DNA from: Candidatus Korarchaeota archaeon NZ13-K
Lineage (GTDB): Archaea; Korarchaeota; Korarchaeia; Korarchaeales; Korarchaeaceae
Reading direction: 5' to 3'
Assembly: GCA_003344655.1 (NCBI GenBank)
Contig: MAIU01000005.1
Span: 1-40,012 of the forward strand
Length of the DNA stretch: 40,012 bases
Made by a program: the position numbers and the translations under genes. Positions 24,083-31,389 of the stretch are shown here, piece after piece (positions within the stretch are counted from its first letter, which is position 1; every line of letters begins with the position of its first letter). Under the pieces are notes generated by a model, which saw only the letters and a list, made by a program, of their open reading frames with translations, searched no databases and had not been told where the DNA came from.

Positions 24083-24517
24083 ATGCCCCTGCTGAGGAGG
24101 AAGCGTGAGCTGCCCCTGAGGGTGGAGGATGTCATGACATCTCCCGCCGTGACGGTGAAGATGGACACTCCGGTTGAGGAGGCCGCTAAGGTGATGGATG
24201 AGAAGAGGATAAGCAGCATATTGGTGGTGGATGAGGGTGGAAAGCTGGTAGGTATCTTCACGGACAGGGATCTCAGGTTCGCCGCCGCCAACGGTAAGAT
24301 AGGGAAGGGGATCCCGATACACATGCTGATGACCGAGAATCCCATAACTATATCCCCGAGCGACCCGATAACAGAGGCCCTCAGGAAGATGAGGGATGCG
24401 GACGTGAAGCATCTGCCAGTTGTAGATAAGGAGAACAGGCCGGTCGGCATCGTGGCCGTCAGGGATGTGCTGGATGCCGTGATGATGCTTATGCAGCTCA
24501 TAACGGGCCAAGTCTGA
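24083..24517 (+). CDS. Tandem CBS-domain protein
   Basis: A 144-residue protein made of two CBS domains (about residues 14-72 and 78-138) and nothing else. Each has the usual pattern: VEDVMTSPAVTVKMDT...AAKVMDEKRISSILVVDEGGKLVGIFTDRDL, then HMLMTENPITISPSD...ALRKMRDADVKHLPVVDKENRPVGIVAVRDV. Such stand-alone pairs bind adenine nucleotides or S-adenosylmethionine and regulate partner proteins; the partner here is unknown. The N-terminal MPLLRRKREL is basic. Transcribed alone, with a T-rich tract (24524-24531) just after its stop that may end transcription. Confidence 0.88.
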   Translation: MPLLRRKRELPLRVEDVMTSPAVTVKMDTPVEEAAKVMDEKRISSILVVDEGGKLVGIFTDRDLRFAAANGKIGKGIPIHMLMTENPITISPSDPITEALRKMRDADVKHLPVVDKENRPVGIVAVRDVLDAVMMLMQLITGQV

Positions 24518-24523
24518 AATATA

Positions 24524-24531
24524 TTATTTTT
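24524..24531 (+). terminator. T-rich terminator after the CBS-domain gene
   Basis: A short T-rich tract ending in five T residues, 7-14 nt after the stop codon, with no stem. Archaeal RNA polymerase commonly terminates on such tracts. Assigned by position only. Confidence 0.35.
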
Positions 24532-24537
24532 ATGGAA

Positions 24538-24837
24538 TCACTTCGACGGGAAGATGTCCTCGATCTCCCCGGTAGTTGGATTCCACACCTTCAACTCCTT
24601 CCCCTTCTTCTCCTTGGGCTCCACCAGCATGCTCCTTCCCGAGGTCTTGGTCGGTATGACGAAGAACTCCTGAACCCTGCCATCCTCGTGAAGTAGCAGG
24701 AGCTTGTACTTATCCTCCGTCCTCTCCCTGGTGACGGGGTCCCTGTACTCTATCAGGGCGAACCTCCCCCTGGAGACGAGGGTCCTCAGCTCCCTCTTCC
24801 CCCTCTTGCTGACCGTTATGGCCTCATCCAGCGACAT
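24538..24837 (-). CDS. Small basic protein of unknown function
   Basis: I do not recognise this 99-residue protein. It is lysine/arginine-rich with alternating charged and hydrophobic stretches (TLVSRGRFALIEYRD, DKYKLLLLHEDGRVQEFFVIP) suggesting a small beta-rich fold, and has no cysteine, membrane helix or known motif. A TATA box (minus-strand ATTTTTATTA, 24861-24870) is about 29 nt before ATG 24837, supporting a leaderless real gene; GTG 24840 is the open-frame start. It follows, on the same strand, another unknown small gene 37 bp upstream, but each seems to have its own promoter. Codon use resembles its neighbours. Could be a nucleic-acid-binding protein by composition only. Confidence 0.65.
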   Translation of the reverse strand: MSLDEAITVSKRGKRELRTLVSRGRFALIEYRDPVTRERTEDKYKLLLLHEDGRVQEFFVIPTKTSGRSMLVEPKEKKGKELKVWNPTTGEIEDIFPSK

Positions 24838-24874
24838 CACGTGAGGCAGCGAAGGGAGGCTAATAAAAATTTGG

Positions 24875-25192
24875 TCAATAGTCCACCCCGACCCTGAACC
24901 TCTCGGCCTCCTTGGATATCACCACCTTGAGGCTGTCCCCCACGGTGGGTCTACCTATCCTCTCGTACTCATCCTCGCTCAACACCATGGTCAGGGTGGG
25001 CAGGGATGGCTGGGAGATGGGGATGGGGAGCCTCATGTACTTCTCCATGGCCCTCATGACCTGGAACATCATGGCTTCCTCCTCGCTCTCAGGAGTGGGG
25101 ATCTCCTCGATGCCGCTGGGCCTGCTTAAGGATAGCACTATCCCCGATTGGGTCTTCCTAACCTCAGTGACCTCCAGGTTGAGTGTGAGCAT
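24875..25192 (-). CDS. Small protein of unknown function
   Basis: Not recognised. 105 residues, acidic, with an N-terminal beta-hairpin-like stretch (LTLNLEVTEVRKTQSGIVLSL), a helical middle (SEEEAMMFQVMRAMEKYM) and a proline-rich link (LPIPISQPSLP) before LTMVLSEDEYERIGRPTVGDSLKVVISK, a pattern seen in small beta-barrel domains. No cysteine and no membrane helix. ATG 25192 follows a TATA-like element (minus-strand GCTTAATACC, about 25221-25230) by about 33 nt. It precedes the basic small protein at 24538 on the same strand and has ordinary codon use, so I treat it as real; function not assigned. Confidence 0.65.
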   Translation of the reverse strand: MLTLNLEVTEVRKTQSGIVLSLSRPSGIEEIPTPESEEEAMMFQVMRAMEKYMRLPIPISQPSLPTLTMVLSEDEYERIGRPTVGDSLKVVISKEAERFRVGVDY

Positions 25193-25228
25193 ATTTATCG
25201 CGGCATCAGCGTGGCCCAGGTATTAAGC

Positions 25229-25756
25229 TTATCCTTCCCCTCCGAGCCTGGCTGGGGATGGCTGCAGCAACCTCCTCCTGATTCCCTCCTCCATGATCGC
25301 CCTCACCAGGGAGTCTATGCTCGGGAATCCGCCCTCCAGTGTTCCCCTCTCGGAGTAAGCGCCTATGACGGGAGGTGATAGCTTCTCCATGAGACCCCTC
25401 GCTTCTGATGGGCTGAATGTGACGACTACCTTCATAAGCCTGCCCTCCCCGGCGAGCTCCTCCTCAAACCCCATGAACAAGATAGCATCCGGCTCCACGG
25501 GGGCCAGGTGAGATACGACTTTGACGAAGTCGTCCAGATCCCTTAGCGGGAAGTTGGATGATATGAGCACCTTGTCCCTGGAGCAGGCGATCCTTATGCC
25601 AGCTCCAGCATCGGCATGCTCCCTCAACTCCTCGGGAACCCCGAGCCTCCTCACCTGGGAGACCGTGGCGACCCTGTACCCCCTGCTGGCCAAGGCCCTC
25701 ACCAGGGGTCTCAGAAGGGCCTCCCTCCTACTGCCCATGATGGCTAGCAGGAGCAA
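25229..25756 (-). CDS. MobB-like protein without a P-loop
   Basis: A 175-residue protein that follows the layout of MobB, the GTPase associated with molybdopterin guanine dinucleotide synthesis: an N-terminal strand-loop-helix (LLLAIMGSRREALLRPLVRAL), then ASRGYRVATV, a central HADAGAGIRIACSRDKVLISS that parallels the MobB HREAGA segment, and AILFMGFEEE. The glycine-lysine P-loop that should sit at residues 8-15 is replaced by GSRREALL, so nucleotide binding is doubtful. Start is TTG 25756, 4 nt after GGGGTGA whose TGA is the stop of the upstream gene. It may be a regulatory or structural homologue; relation is by pattern, not alignment. Confidence 0.6.
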   Translation of the reverse strand: MLLLAIMGSRREALLRPLVRALASRGYRVATVSQVRRLGVPEELREHADAGAGIRIACSRDKVLISSNFPLRDLDDFVKVVSHLAPVEPDAILFMGFEEELAGEGRLMKVVVTFSPSEARGLMEKLSPPVIGAYSERGTLEGGFPSIDSLVRAIMEEGIRRRLLQPSPARLGGEG

Positions 25757-25760
25757 GGGA

Positions 25761-26285
25761 TCACCCCGGCCACCTCTCCGCAGCTGAGAACTTGGCCAAA
25801 GCCATTAGGACGCCGTGAGTGTACAGGTCGACCCTGTTTACGACCCCCCTGGTGAAGAACCCTATGGCCCCCTCCTCCCTCTTTATGCTGGCCCTTCCGC
25901 TGAGCTTGGCCATGAGGTCACCCAGCTCGGTCCCTGTTAAGAGCTCAGGAATGAACCTGCTGGGGCATTCGAACCAGCCGCTGGTCCCAGTGCCGTAGAC
26001 TCCATCCCTCCTCTCAACCCAAACGAAACCAGCGCAGTAATACCTGCCGTGGAGGTGAAAGATCCCTCCCTCTATGCCGACGCCGAAGTCGGCATTTAGG
26101 ATGCTCAAGGCCTTCCTAGCCCTGTTCCTAGCTCCCTCTACAGCTGCGGCGCCGAAGGGCTCCGCGGGCACTCCGCTCTCCACCTCGACTCCCCTGACCT
26201 CGACCTCCCAGAACTTGGAGAATGCCCTCCTCACCGCCTCCACCTTGACCGGGTTGGTCGAACCCACCGCAACCATCAGCCTCAT
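25761..26285 (-). CDS. Inosine/xanthosine triphosphatase, DUF84 (YjjX) family
   Basis: House-cleaning enzyme that hydrolyses non-canonical ITP/XTP. The N-terminal [18 protein letters not shown] motif is characteristic, followed by [25 protein letters not shown] and the [11 protein letters not shown] segment. ATG 26294 is the longest start, but a TATA element at 26304-26314 predicts transcription near 26285, where a second ATG gives [12 protein letters not shown], so I chose that (174 aa). It is first gene of a two-gene unit with the MobB-like protein and is divergent from the gene at 26344, sharing the same AT tract. Family assignment is confident. Confidence 0.88.
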   Translation of the reverse strand: MRLMVAVGSTNPVKVEAVRRAFSKFWEVEVRGVEVESGVPAEPFGAAAVEGARNRARKALSILNADFGVGIEGGIFHLHGRYYCAGFVWVERRDGVYGTGTSGWFECPSRFIPELLTGTELGDLMAKLSGRASIKREEGAIGFFTRGVVNRVDLYTHGVLMALAKFSAAERWPG

Positions 26286-26303
26286 TAGGTCCATCGGGCA
26301 TGA

Positions 26304-26314
26304 CCTTTTTATTG
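26304..26314. promoter_or_regulatory. Bidirectional TATA tract
   Basis: ccttttttatt-like AT tract centred near 26310, in the only short gap between two divergent genes. It is about 25 nt from ATG 26285 on the minus strand and about 34 nt from TTG 26344 on the plus strand, so one element may serve both. Confidence 0.45.
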
Positions 26315-26343
26315 AGATTTACCCCCGGTGACTAGGTGTTCGT

Positions 26344-26748
26344 TTGTCGGCCGAGCTGATGGATGAGGTGGAAAGGTACCTGTCCGAGATGGGGGTCAAG
26401 TACCAGAGGGGCGAGGGCTACTTCGCCTCCCTCTGGAGGATAGGCGAGGGCAGCTACATGGTGGCAGTGCTGGTGAGCGATGACTGGGTGACCATAACCA
26501 CGAGCATACTTGACAGGGAGAAGTTGAGGGATGACATAGAGTTCTACAAGACGCTCCTCAACGCTCACTACGCGCTGGCGGAGGTGAGGTATCACCTGGA
26601 TGATGACGGTAATCTGGGAGCCAGCACGACAATACCTGTGGCTGGACTGAACAAGGAGGCCTTCTCCTCAAGGTTCGATTCGATACTCTTCGCCATAGAC
26701 TACTTCCTGGGATCAATAGCCCCTAGATTCGGGATAGAGGTGGAGTGA
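26344..26748 (+). CDS. YbjN/CesT-like small protein
   Basis: A 134-residue acidic protein with the alpha-beta pattern of YbjN and type III chaperone-like (CesT) domains: an N-terminal helix (ELMDEVERYLSEMG), a meander of strands (SYMVAVLVSDDWVTITTSIL), a helix (DIEFYKTLLNAHYALAEVRYHLDDDGNLGAS region), and a final helix (FSSRFDSILFAIDYFLGSIA). Such archaeal proteins are common but uncharacterised. The frame starts at TTG 26344; ATG 26359 is an alternative. It ends 2 bp before the stop of the convergent DHQ synthase gene. Assignment is from fold pattern, so moderate. Confidence 0.6.
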   Translation: MSAELMDEVERYLSEMGVKYQRGEGYFASLWRIGEGSYMVAVLVSDDWVTITTSILDREKLRDDIEFYKTLLNAHYALAEVRYHLDDDGNLGASTTIPVAGLNKEAFSSRFDSILFAIDYFLGSIAPRFGIEVE

Positions 26749-26750
26749 GC

Positions 26751-27758
26751 CTACCTCTCCTCTATGAACTCATCCACCGCCATTCCGAAGTGCCTGGCTT
26801 TTTTAGGGGCGATGTAAACCAGCACGCTGTCCCCGGGCTTGAGCTCCGTGACCGATATCGTGGAACCATCCGGGCTCACCAGCGGTATTGTCTCAGCCAA
26901 TTGAAGCACGACCCATCCCTCCTCACCATCGCTGGTCGCCCTCACGAGGGCCAGGGGTCTCCTCTCGATCTTAGCCCTGCCAACGCTGACTGCCCTCCTC
27001 CTTCCCTCCCTCGAGACCGCCAGAATCTCGCTACCGGATCTCACCTCGGAGAGGTAGAGAGTCCTCCCACCCGGGGCTAAGGTGTAGTTCGAGACGGCCC
27101 CGGCATTGACCCTGAACTCCCTTGGTGCGGTGAAGGGGGATTCTATGTTCTCACTGTGTATCAGGAAGAGGAAGGATGCCGAGCCTCCCACGAGCATTCC
27201 CTCCCCCTTAGAGAGTATCGATGTGGTGTCTACGCAAACCCTGTCGCCCATCCCAACCTGCTTGACCTCGGTCACCCTGGCCGGCCTCAGAGAGAGGGGA
27301 CTGGTCTCTTCCGATAGTCTGATGAGGGCTTCCAATTGAGATGAATCCCTGATCGGGACGATAACCCCTTTCACCCCTACCTCAAGGACTCCTAGGAGTG
27401 ACCTAGCCTCCTCCAGGCTATTCGCAATAGCATAGATCCTCTCACCTCCCATACTGGCTATTATGTTCTCAAGGGGGATTATCTTCCAGCTCTCACCGTC
27501 TATCAGGACATCGGAATCGTGAAGCTCCCTCCTCAAGGTGTCTATGTCCTCAGGTCCCCTCACCCTGAACAGGGTCAGGTCCCCTCTGGACGGCCACTCG
27601 CTCACGCGAACTATCATTGAAGGATCGACGAGGCTCTTTAGCCTGTCATCGGACGCTCTTTCGATTGTTGCTACCCTTATCCCCATCTTCGCTGCTCTCT
27701 CTATGACGGAATCCGGTGAGGAGTCAGCCAGCACCATGAGCTCCTTTCCCGGCTGCAT
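26751..27758 (-). CDS. 3-Dehydroquinate synthase II (archaeal aromatic pathway)
   Basis: Converts 2-amino-3,7-dideoxy-D-threo-hept-6-ulosonate to 3-dehydroquinate, the archaeal entry to the shikimate pathway that bypasses DAHP. The family core is clear: GMGDRVCVDTTSIL, GEGMLVGGSASFLFL, ESPFTAPREFRVNAGAVSNY and LAPGGRTLYLSEVRSG. A TTG at 27782 is the longest start; a TATA element (27781-27788, minus) suggests ATG 27758 as a leaderless start, giving 335 residues. The partner aldolase is not in the window. aroE and shikimate kinase lie 3.6 kb away on the other strand, so the pathway genes are near one another but not in one operon. Confidence 0.93.
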   Translation of the reverse strand: MQPGKELMVLADSSPDSVIERAAKMGIRVATIERASDDRLKSLVDPSMIVRVSEWPSRGDLTLFRVRGPEDIDTLRRELHDSDVLIDGESWKIIPLENIIASMGGERIYAIANSLEEARSLLGVLEVGVKGVIVPIRDSSQLEALIRLSEETSPLSLRPARVTEVKQVGMGDRVCVDTTSILSKGEGMLVGGSASFLFLIHSENIESPFTAPREFRVNAGAVSNYTLAPGGRTLYLSEVRSGSEILAVSREGRRRAVSVGRAKIERRPLALVRATSDGEEGWVVLQLAETIPLVSPDGSTISVTELKPGDSVLVYIAPKKARHFGMAVDEFIEER

Positions 27759-27897
27759 CACGACCGCATGGGATGGGCTCAATTTAACGGGTGAGTACGG
27801 AGAGGATCACACTCCCCGGTGATGCATGGGCGTTAGCTAGGACTTCGAAGTTTTCCCCATGGAGGTTTTCATCTCGCGATCCTGGGTGCGACAGGAT

Positions 27898-29553
27898 TCA
27901 TTTGAGGCGATCCCTCAGCTGTGAGAGGGGCTGACGCCTCCTCAGCGCGAGCCCCTCCAGAAAGATGTCCGGAAAGTGATGCTTTCCGGTCAAATCCACG
28001 TGGATCATGTCGTCGAGGAGCGAGCGAGCCAGCTCGAAGGCCTCCCTGCTCAGTAGCATGGACTTGGCGCCGGATAAAGCGGCATTTCCTATTGAGATGA
28101 AGCCATCCTCGGGCACAGGTGGTATGAGCCCTATGTCCAGGGCATCCCTGTAACTCACGAAGGTCCCGAAAGTTCCGGCCACCACCACAGCGGCCGGCAT
28201 CACGCGGGCCTCCTCGACGAGAATCCTCCAGGCGGCGTATATGGATGCAACACCTTTCTGGATCTCTCTCACGTCTCTCTGGGAGATCTCTATCTTAGGA
28301 TCCTCTAGCAAGGTGACGCGGCCACCCAAATCCTTCCTCATCCTTCCACTCTCATCTATGATTCCGCTCCTCAACATCTCCGCTACAGCGGATATGAGGC
28401 CGGATCCAGCCATGCCGAGGATTCTGCCAGAGGATCTCAGGCTCCATCCCTCATCCCCGAGCCTGGCCTCCAGAACGGCCCCCTCAAGACCCCCCATCCC
28501 CGAGAACACGCTCGTCTCGAAGGCTGAGCCAGCGGGTGCAGTGGCGACCAGTACGGAGCTGCCTGTGTCCAAAATGACCTGGGCGTTCGTCCCGAGGTCT
28601 AAGATGAGGTAGGGTCTCCTGATCCCCAGGAGTCTCGTGGTGATGACGTCAGCGAGCGCGTCAGAGCCAGCGAAGCCCCCTATCGAGGGAGGAATTATCG
28701 CTAGGGCCCTAGGCCATCGGAAGCCGAGTTCCTCAGCCGGGCATATGAGCCACTCCCTCAGGGGGGGATCGAACGGGGCCCTGGATAGACCCTCCACGCT
28801 CAGTCCCAGTAGGAGGGCCTGCATCACGGAATTTCCGACGATCAGGATGGAGGATATCTCCCCCTGAATTGAGAGCTTTTGGATGAGATCGGATATCCCC
28901 TTCATGGCGAGTCTCCTCAGCTCCTCACCCCCGCCCCGGAGCGCCCTCTCGAGCCTCGTGATTATGTCCGCCCCCATCGAGACCTGAGGATTCCTCACGA
29001 ATCCCTCTGACAGGGTCTCACCGGTGCTCAGGTCCAGGAGCGCTCCAGCTATATTCGTCGTGCCGAGGTCGATCGCGAGGCCCAGCTGCGCTGATCCTCC
29101 CCCGAGGTAATTGACCGTGGGATCCGGCCTTATCTTGGGCATCATTCCGGAGACCACAGCGATGGGCCTCAGCTCGGGCAGCTCTATCACCATGTCTCCC
29201 TCGATCCTGGTCCTGCAGGCTAGCCTCATCCCCCTATCGAGGACGCCCGAGATCACCTCCTCCGGCGAGGGTTCGGAGACGCTGCCCTCAATGATCCGAA
29301 CGGAGCATCCCCCGCAGAAACCGGCGCCACCACAGGGAAGCTCGAATCCCAGCTCCCTGCTGAGCACATCCCCTAAAGCATCACCCTCCCTCGCCGGGAG
29401 CTCCCTACCCAGCGGAAGCACTTTGATCCTCGGGCTTATGCGACCACCTCCCCCTCGCAGCAGAACCGCTGTTAAACCTTTCCTTTTCGAGCCGAGATCC
29501 CATAAGGGATTATCCTCAGATAGGTCCTGAGGGGCCTCCCTCGAGGGATCCAT
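27898..29553 (-). CDS. RACo-like ASKHA ferredoxin (corrinoid protein reductive activator)
   Basis: Resembles the reductive activators RACo/RamA that use ATP to re-reduce inactive Co(II) corrinoid proteins in methyl transfer. An N-terminal [2Fe-2S] domain has Cys74, Cys80 and Cys83 (CGGAGFCGGC) and Cys113 (LACRTRIEG). After a linker, the ASKHA (DUF4445-type) ATPase begins with AIDLGTTNIAGALLD (about 160-174) and continues with LIVGNSVMQALLLG, GGFAGSDALADV and LDLGTNAQVIL. About 35 N-terminal residues before the ferredoxin domain look non-conserved, but ATG 29553 has a GGGGAGG site upstream. The corrinoid client is not in the window; a core MetE lies 0.8 kb further on. Confidence 0.85.
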   Translation of the reverse strand: MDPSREAPQDLSEDNPLWDLGSKRKGLTAVLLRGGGGRISPRIKVLPLGRELPAREGDALGDVLSRELGFELPCGGAGFCGGCSVRIIEGSVSEPSPEEVISGVLDRGMRLACRTRIEGDMVIELPELRPIAVVSGMMPKIRPDPTVNYLGGGSAQLGLAIDLGTTNIAGALLDLSTGETLSEGFVRNPQVSMGADIITRLERALRGGGEELRRLAMKGISDLIQKLSIQGEISSILIVGNSVMQALLLGLSVEGLSRAPFDPPLREWLICPAEELGFRWPRALAIIPPSIGGFAGSDALADVITTRLLGIRRPYLILDLGTNAQVILDTGSSVLVATAPAGSAFETSVFSGMGGLEGAVLEARLGDEGWSLRSSGRILGMAGSGLISAVAEMLRSGIIDESGRMRKDLGGRVTLLEDPKIEISQRDVREIQKGVASIYAAWRILVEEARVMPAAVVVAGTFGTFVSYRDALDIGLIPPVPEDGFISIGNAALSGAKSMLLSREAFELARSLLDDMIHVDLTGKHHFPDIFLEGLALRRRQPLSQLRDRLK

Positions 29554-29792
29554 GATACATGCCTCCCCTCAGAGTCCCCTGAGCTTTGGGAATTCCGCTG
29601 GAGGGATGGCGGAGGTCTTAGCATGATGCCCGAGGTGAGGCCCAATGCACCCTCGCAGCCCGGTCCTTGAGGGATCAGCCGGATCCCAAGGTCATTCCAC
29701 GAACCCTTAAGCCATCCGGTGATGGAGAAAGGACCTTGAGACCGAATAATCTTTCATGGTTCGACCCGCGGAGTTGAGAGGTCATAATCACG

Positions 29793-29803
29793 CTTTATTA
29801 ATA
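29793..29803 (+). promoter_or_regulatory. TATA box of the PLD-like gene
   Basis: ctttattaata centred about 27 nt before ATG 29825. This marks a leaderless start and rejects the 23 extra residues open to 29756. The rest of the 29554-29792 gap shows nothing else I can name. Confidence 0.55.
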
Positions 29804-29824
29804 AGACTCGATAGGTCCAGCGGT

Positions 29825-30358
29825 ATGAGGTCGTACGTGGGCAGGAACCTGGGGGCGTTCTTGGAGCTGATGATATTCAGCGCCAGCAGATCCATCTGGA
29901 TGTGCAGCCCTAGGATATCACCCAACTTCGCCCAGAAACTGGTTGAACTTGCTAAGGAGGGAGTGGACGTCAAGGTGATCACCGAGAGCAGCAGGAATGA
30001 GGAGAGCGCTAACATACTGAGGAAGGCCCTGAAAACTAACAGGGAATCCGAGGGGGGTAAGGAAGGGGCAGTCCGTCCCCAGCTGGACTACCTGATATTG
30101 AAGCAGGGAGCGGGAGAACTTCAGTTGCGGCTCTACATAATAGACGGTAGGCAGGCCGTGATCGGATCGGCTGACCTCACGGAGTCCGACCTCTACGGGG
30201 GCATCGAGTACGTGATCATAATGGATGATGCCAGGGACGTTGAGAAGATTATGGAGGACTTCATAGCCCTGTGGAGGATATACTCAGGGCTGAGCGATGA
30301 TGCGGTCGAGTTCACCAGGTCCTTCCCCAAGAGCATGCTCTCCCAGCGCGTCACCTAG
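29825..30358 (+). CDS. PLD-fold protein lacking the HKD catalytic motif
   Basis: A 177-residue protein with a single phospholipase D-like domain: FLELMIFSASRSIWMCSPRISPNFAQKLVELAKEGVDVKVITES followed by LYIIDGRQAVIGSADLTESDLYGGIEYVI. The segment before the GSxxLT motif should read HxKxxxxD; here it is LRLYIIDG, so both the His and the Lys are lost and only the Asp remains. Catalysis as a nuclease or phospholipase is therefore unlikely; nucleic-acid binding is possible. It starts leaderless at ATG 29825 and shares a CTAG at its stop with the convergent metE, a 4-nt overlap. Confidence 0.7.
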   Translation: MRSYVGRNLGAFLELMIFSASRSIWMCSPRISPNFAQKLVELAKEGVDVKVITESSRNEESANILRKALKTNRESEGGKEGAVRPQLDYLILKQGAGELQLRLYIIDGRQAVIGSADLTESDLYGGIEYVIIMDDARDVEKIMEDFIALWRIYSGLSDDAVEFTRSFPKSMLSQRVT

Positions 30359-31311
30359 CTGAGCAGATCCTCGTCCCTCATATCCCGTTCATCCAGGGAC
30401 GAGACCACCTCGCTTATCACCCTCAACTTCCTGAGGGAGATGTTGTAGGCATCATCCCTCCCCTTGAGACCCCCGAAACCGCAGTCAGCGCTCACAAGAT
30501 CTATGGAATCCCTACCGAACCTCTCAATCAAGCTTCTGAGCAGAGAGCTCACTTCTTCCCGAGACTCGACCTCTGCGCTCCTCGCGCTCACCACGCCCGG
30601 CGAGATCACCTTCCCAGATTCCTCCAGTCGGTCCCTCGTGAAGACCCCCATGTTCTCCGCGGTGTCGTGGAACTCGAGGCTCAGGTACCTCACGGGAGCC
30701 CTCATGAGGATCTCCGCCAGCAGAGGTGGAATCCTGCCGCAGACGTGCAGACCAGCCTCTTGATCGAGACCTTCCAACAGCTCCTCATATATCTCTAGGA
30801 TCTCCCTCTCCGTGTAGCCGAACAGGATCCTCCTCCCGACCATCAACCCCAAGACCGGCTCGTCTAGGAAGACGTACCCTATGCCCCTCGAGGACGCCCA
30901 ATCCACCACCCGCTTGACGTAGGGGACGAAGAAAGAGAAGACAGCATCCTTCTTGGACAGCATGGAGCCCTGGAGCCCCCCTCCACCCTCCTCAACCCTG
31001 CTGGCTAAAGTCAGAGGACCGGCTATCGCGAACCTCAATCTCTTGGGATCAGCTCCCGAGTGTTCTAGGAAGTCCTCAATCTCCCCTAAATCTATGGAAG
31101 GCTCCCCCAAAGTTATTGGGACATATTTTCCCTCTCCGATCCTCCTGAGACTCCCATCCCTGACCAATGGCTCCAGGTATATGTCGGTGAAGCTCCTCAG
31201 CTGTGGTATTGGGGGGACCGATATGCCGATGCTCACGGTGTCCGAGTAGGCCCTGATCATGTTCTCCAGCGAGTGCTCGAGCGGGTAGCTCCCCACGTGA
31301 GATGTCCTCAG
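30355..31311 (-). CDS. metE: Core MetE: B12-independent-type methionine synthase catalytic domain
   Basis: Transfers a methyl group to homocysteine at a zinc site. This is the short archaeal form without the N-terminal half of folate-dependent MetE. Counting from the GTG at 31296, the four zinc ligands are His184 and Cys186 (GLHVCGR), Glu208 (LSLEFHD) and Cys272 (SADCGFGG); spacing from Cys186 (+22 and +86) nearly matches E. coli MetE (+22 and +83). The conserved N-terminal HVGSYP begins before that GTG; an in-frame CTG at 31309-31311, 4 nt after GGAGGTGA, would give MRTSHVGSYP, so I extend to it. Short forms are known to take methyl from methylcobalamin or corrinoid proteins; the methyl donor here is not shown. 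Confidence 0.82.
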   Translation of the reverse strand: MRTSHVGSYPLEHSLENMIRAYSDTVSIGISVPPIPQLRSFTDIYLEPLVRDGSLRRIGEGKYVPITLGEPSIDLGEIEDFLEHSGADPKRLRFAIAGPLTLASRVEEGGGGLQGSMLSKKDAVFSFFVPYVKRVVDWASSRGIGYVFLDEPVLGLMVGRRILFGYTEREILEIYEELLEGLDQEAGLHVCGRIPPLLAEILMRAPVRYLSLEFHDTAENMGVFTRDRLEESGKVISPGVVSARSAEVESREEVSSLLRSLIERFGRDSIDLVSADCGFGGLKGRDDAYNISLRKLRVISEVVSSLDERDMRDEDLLS

Positions 31312-31355
31312 AGCATCACCTCCCGGCCTTCCTCGACTGTACCGCCCACCGCACC

Positions 31356-31366
31356 TAAAGCTTAAG
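31356..31366. promoter_or_regulatory. Shared TATA tract between metE and aroE
   Basis: taaagcttaag is near-palindromic. It is about 29 nt before aroE GTG 31390 on the plus strand. On the minus strand it predicts a start near 31334, leaving metE a leader of about 23 nt that contains its GGAGGTGA site. Confidence 0.45.
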
Positions 31367-31389
31367 TCCCCCCTTGGTGTGCTTTAAGC

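Noticed and set aside
29756-29824. Longer start for the PLD-like protein
   Set aside because: The TATA box at 29793-29803 lies inside this stretch, so it is upstream of transcription.
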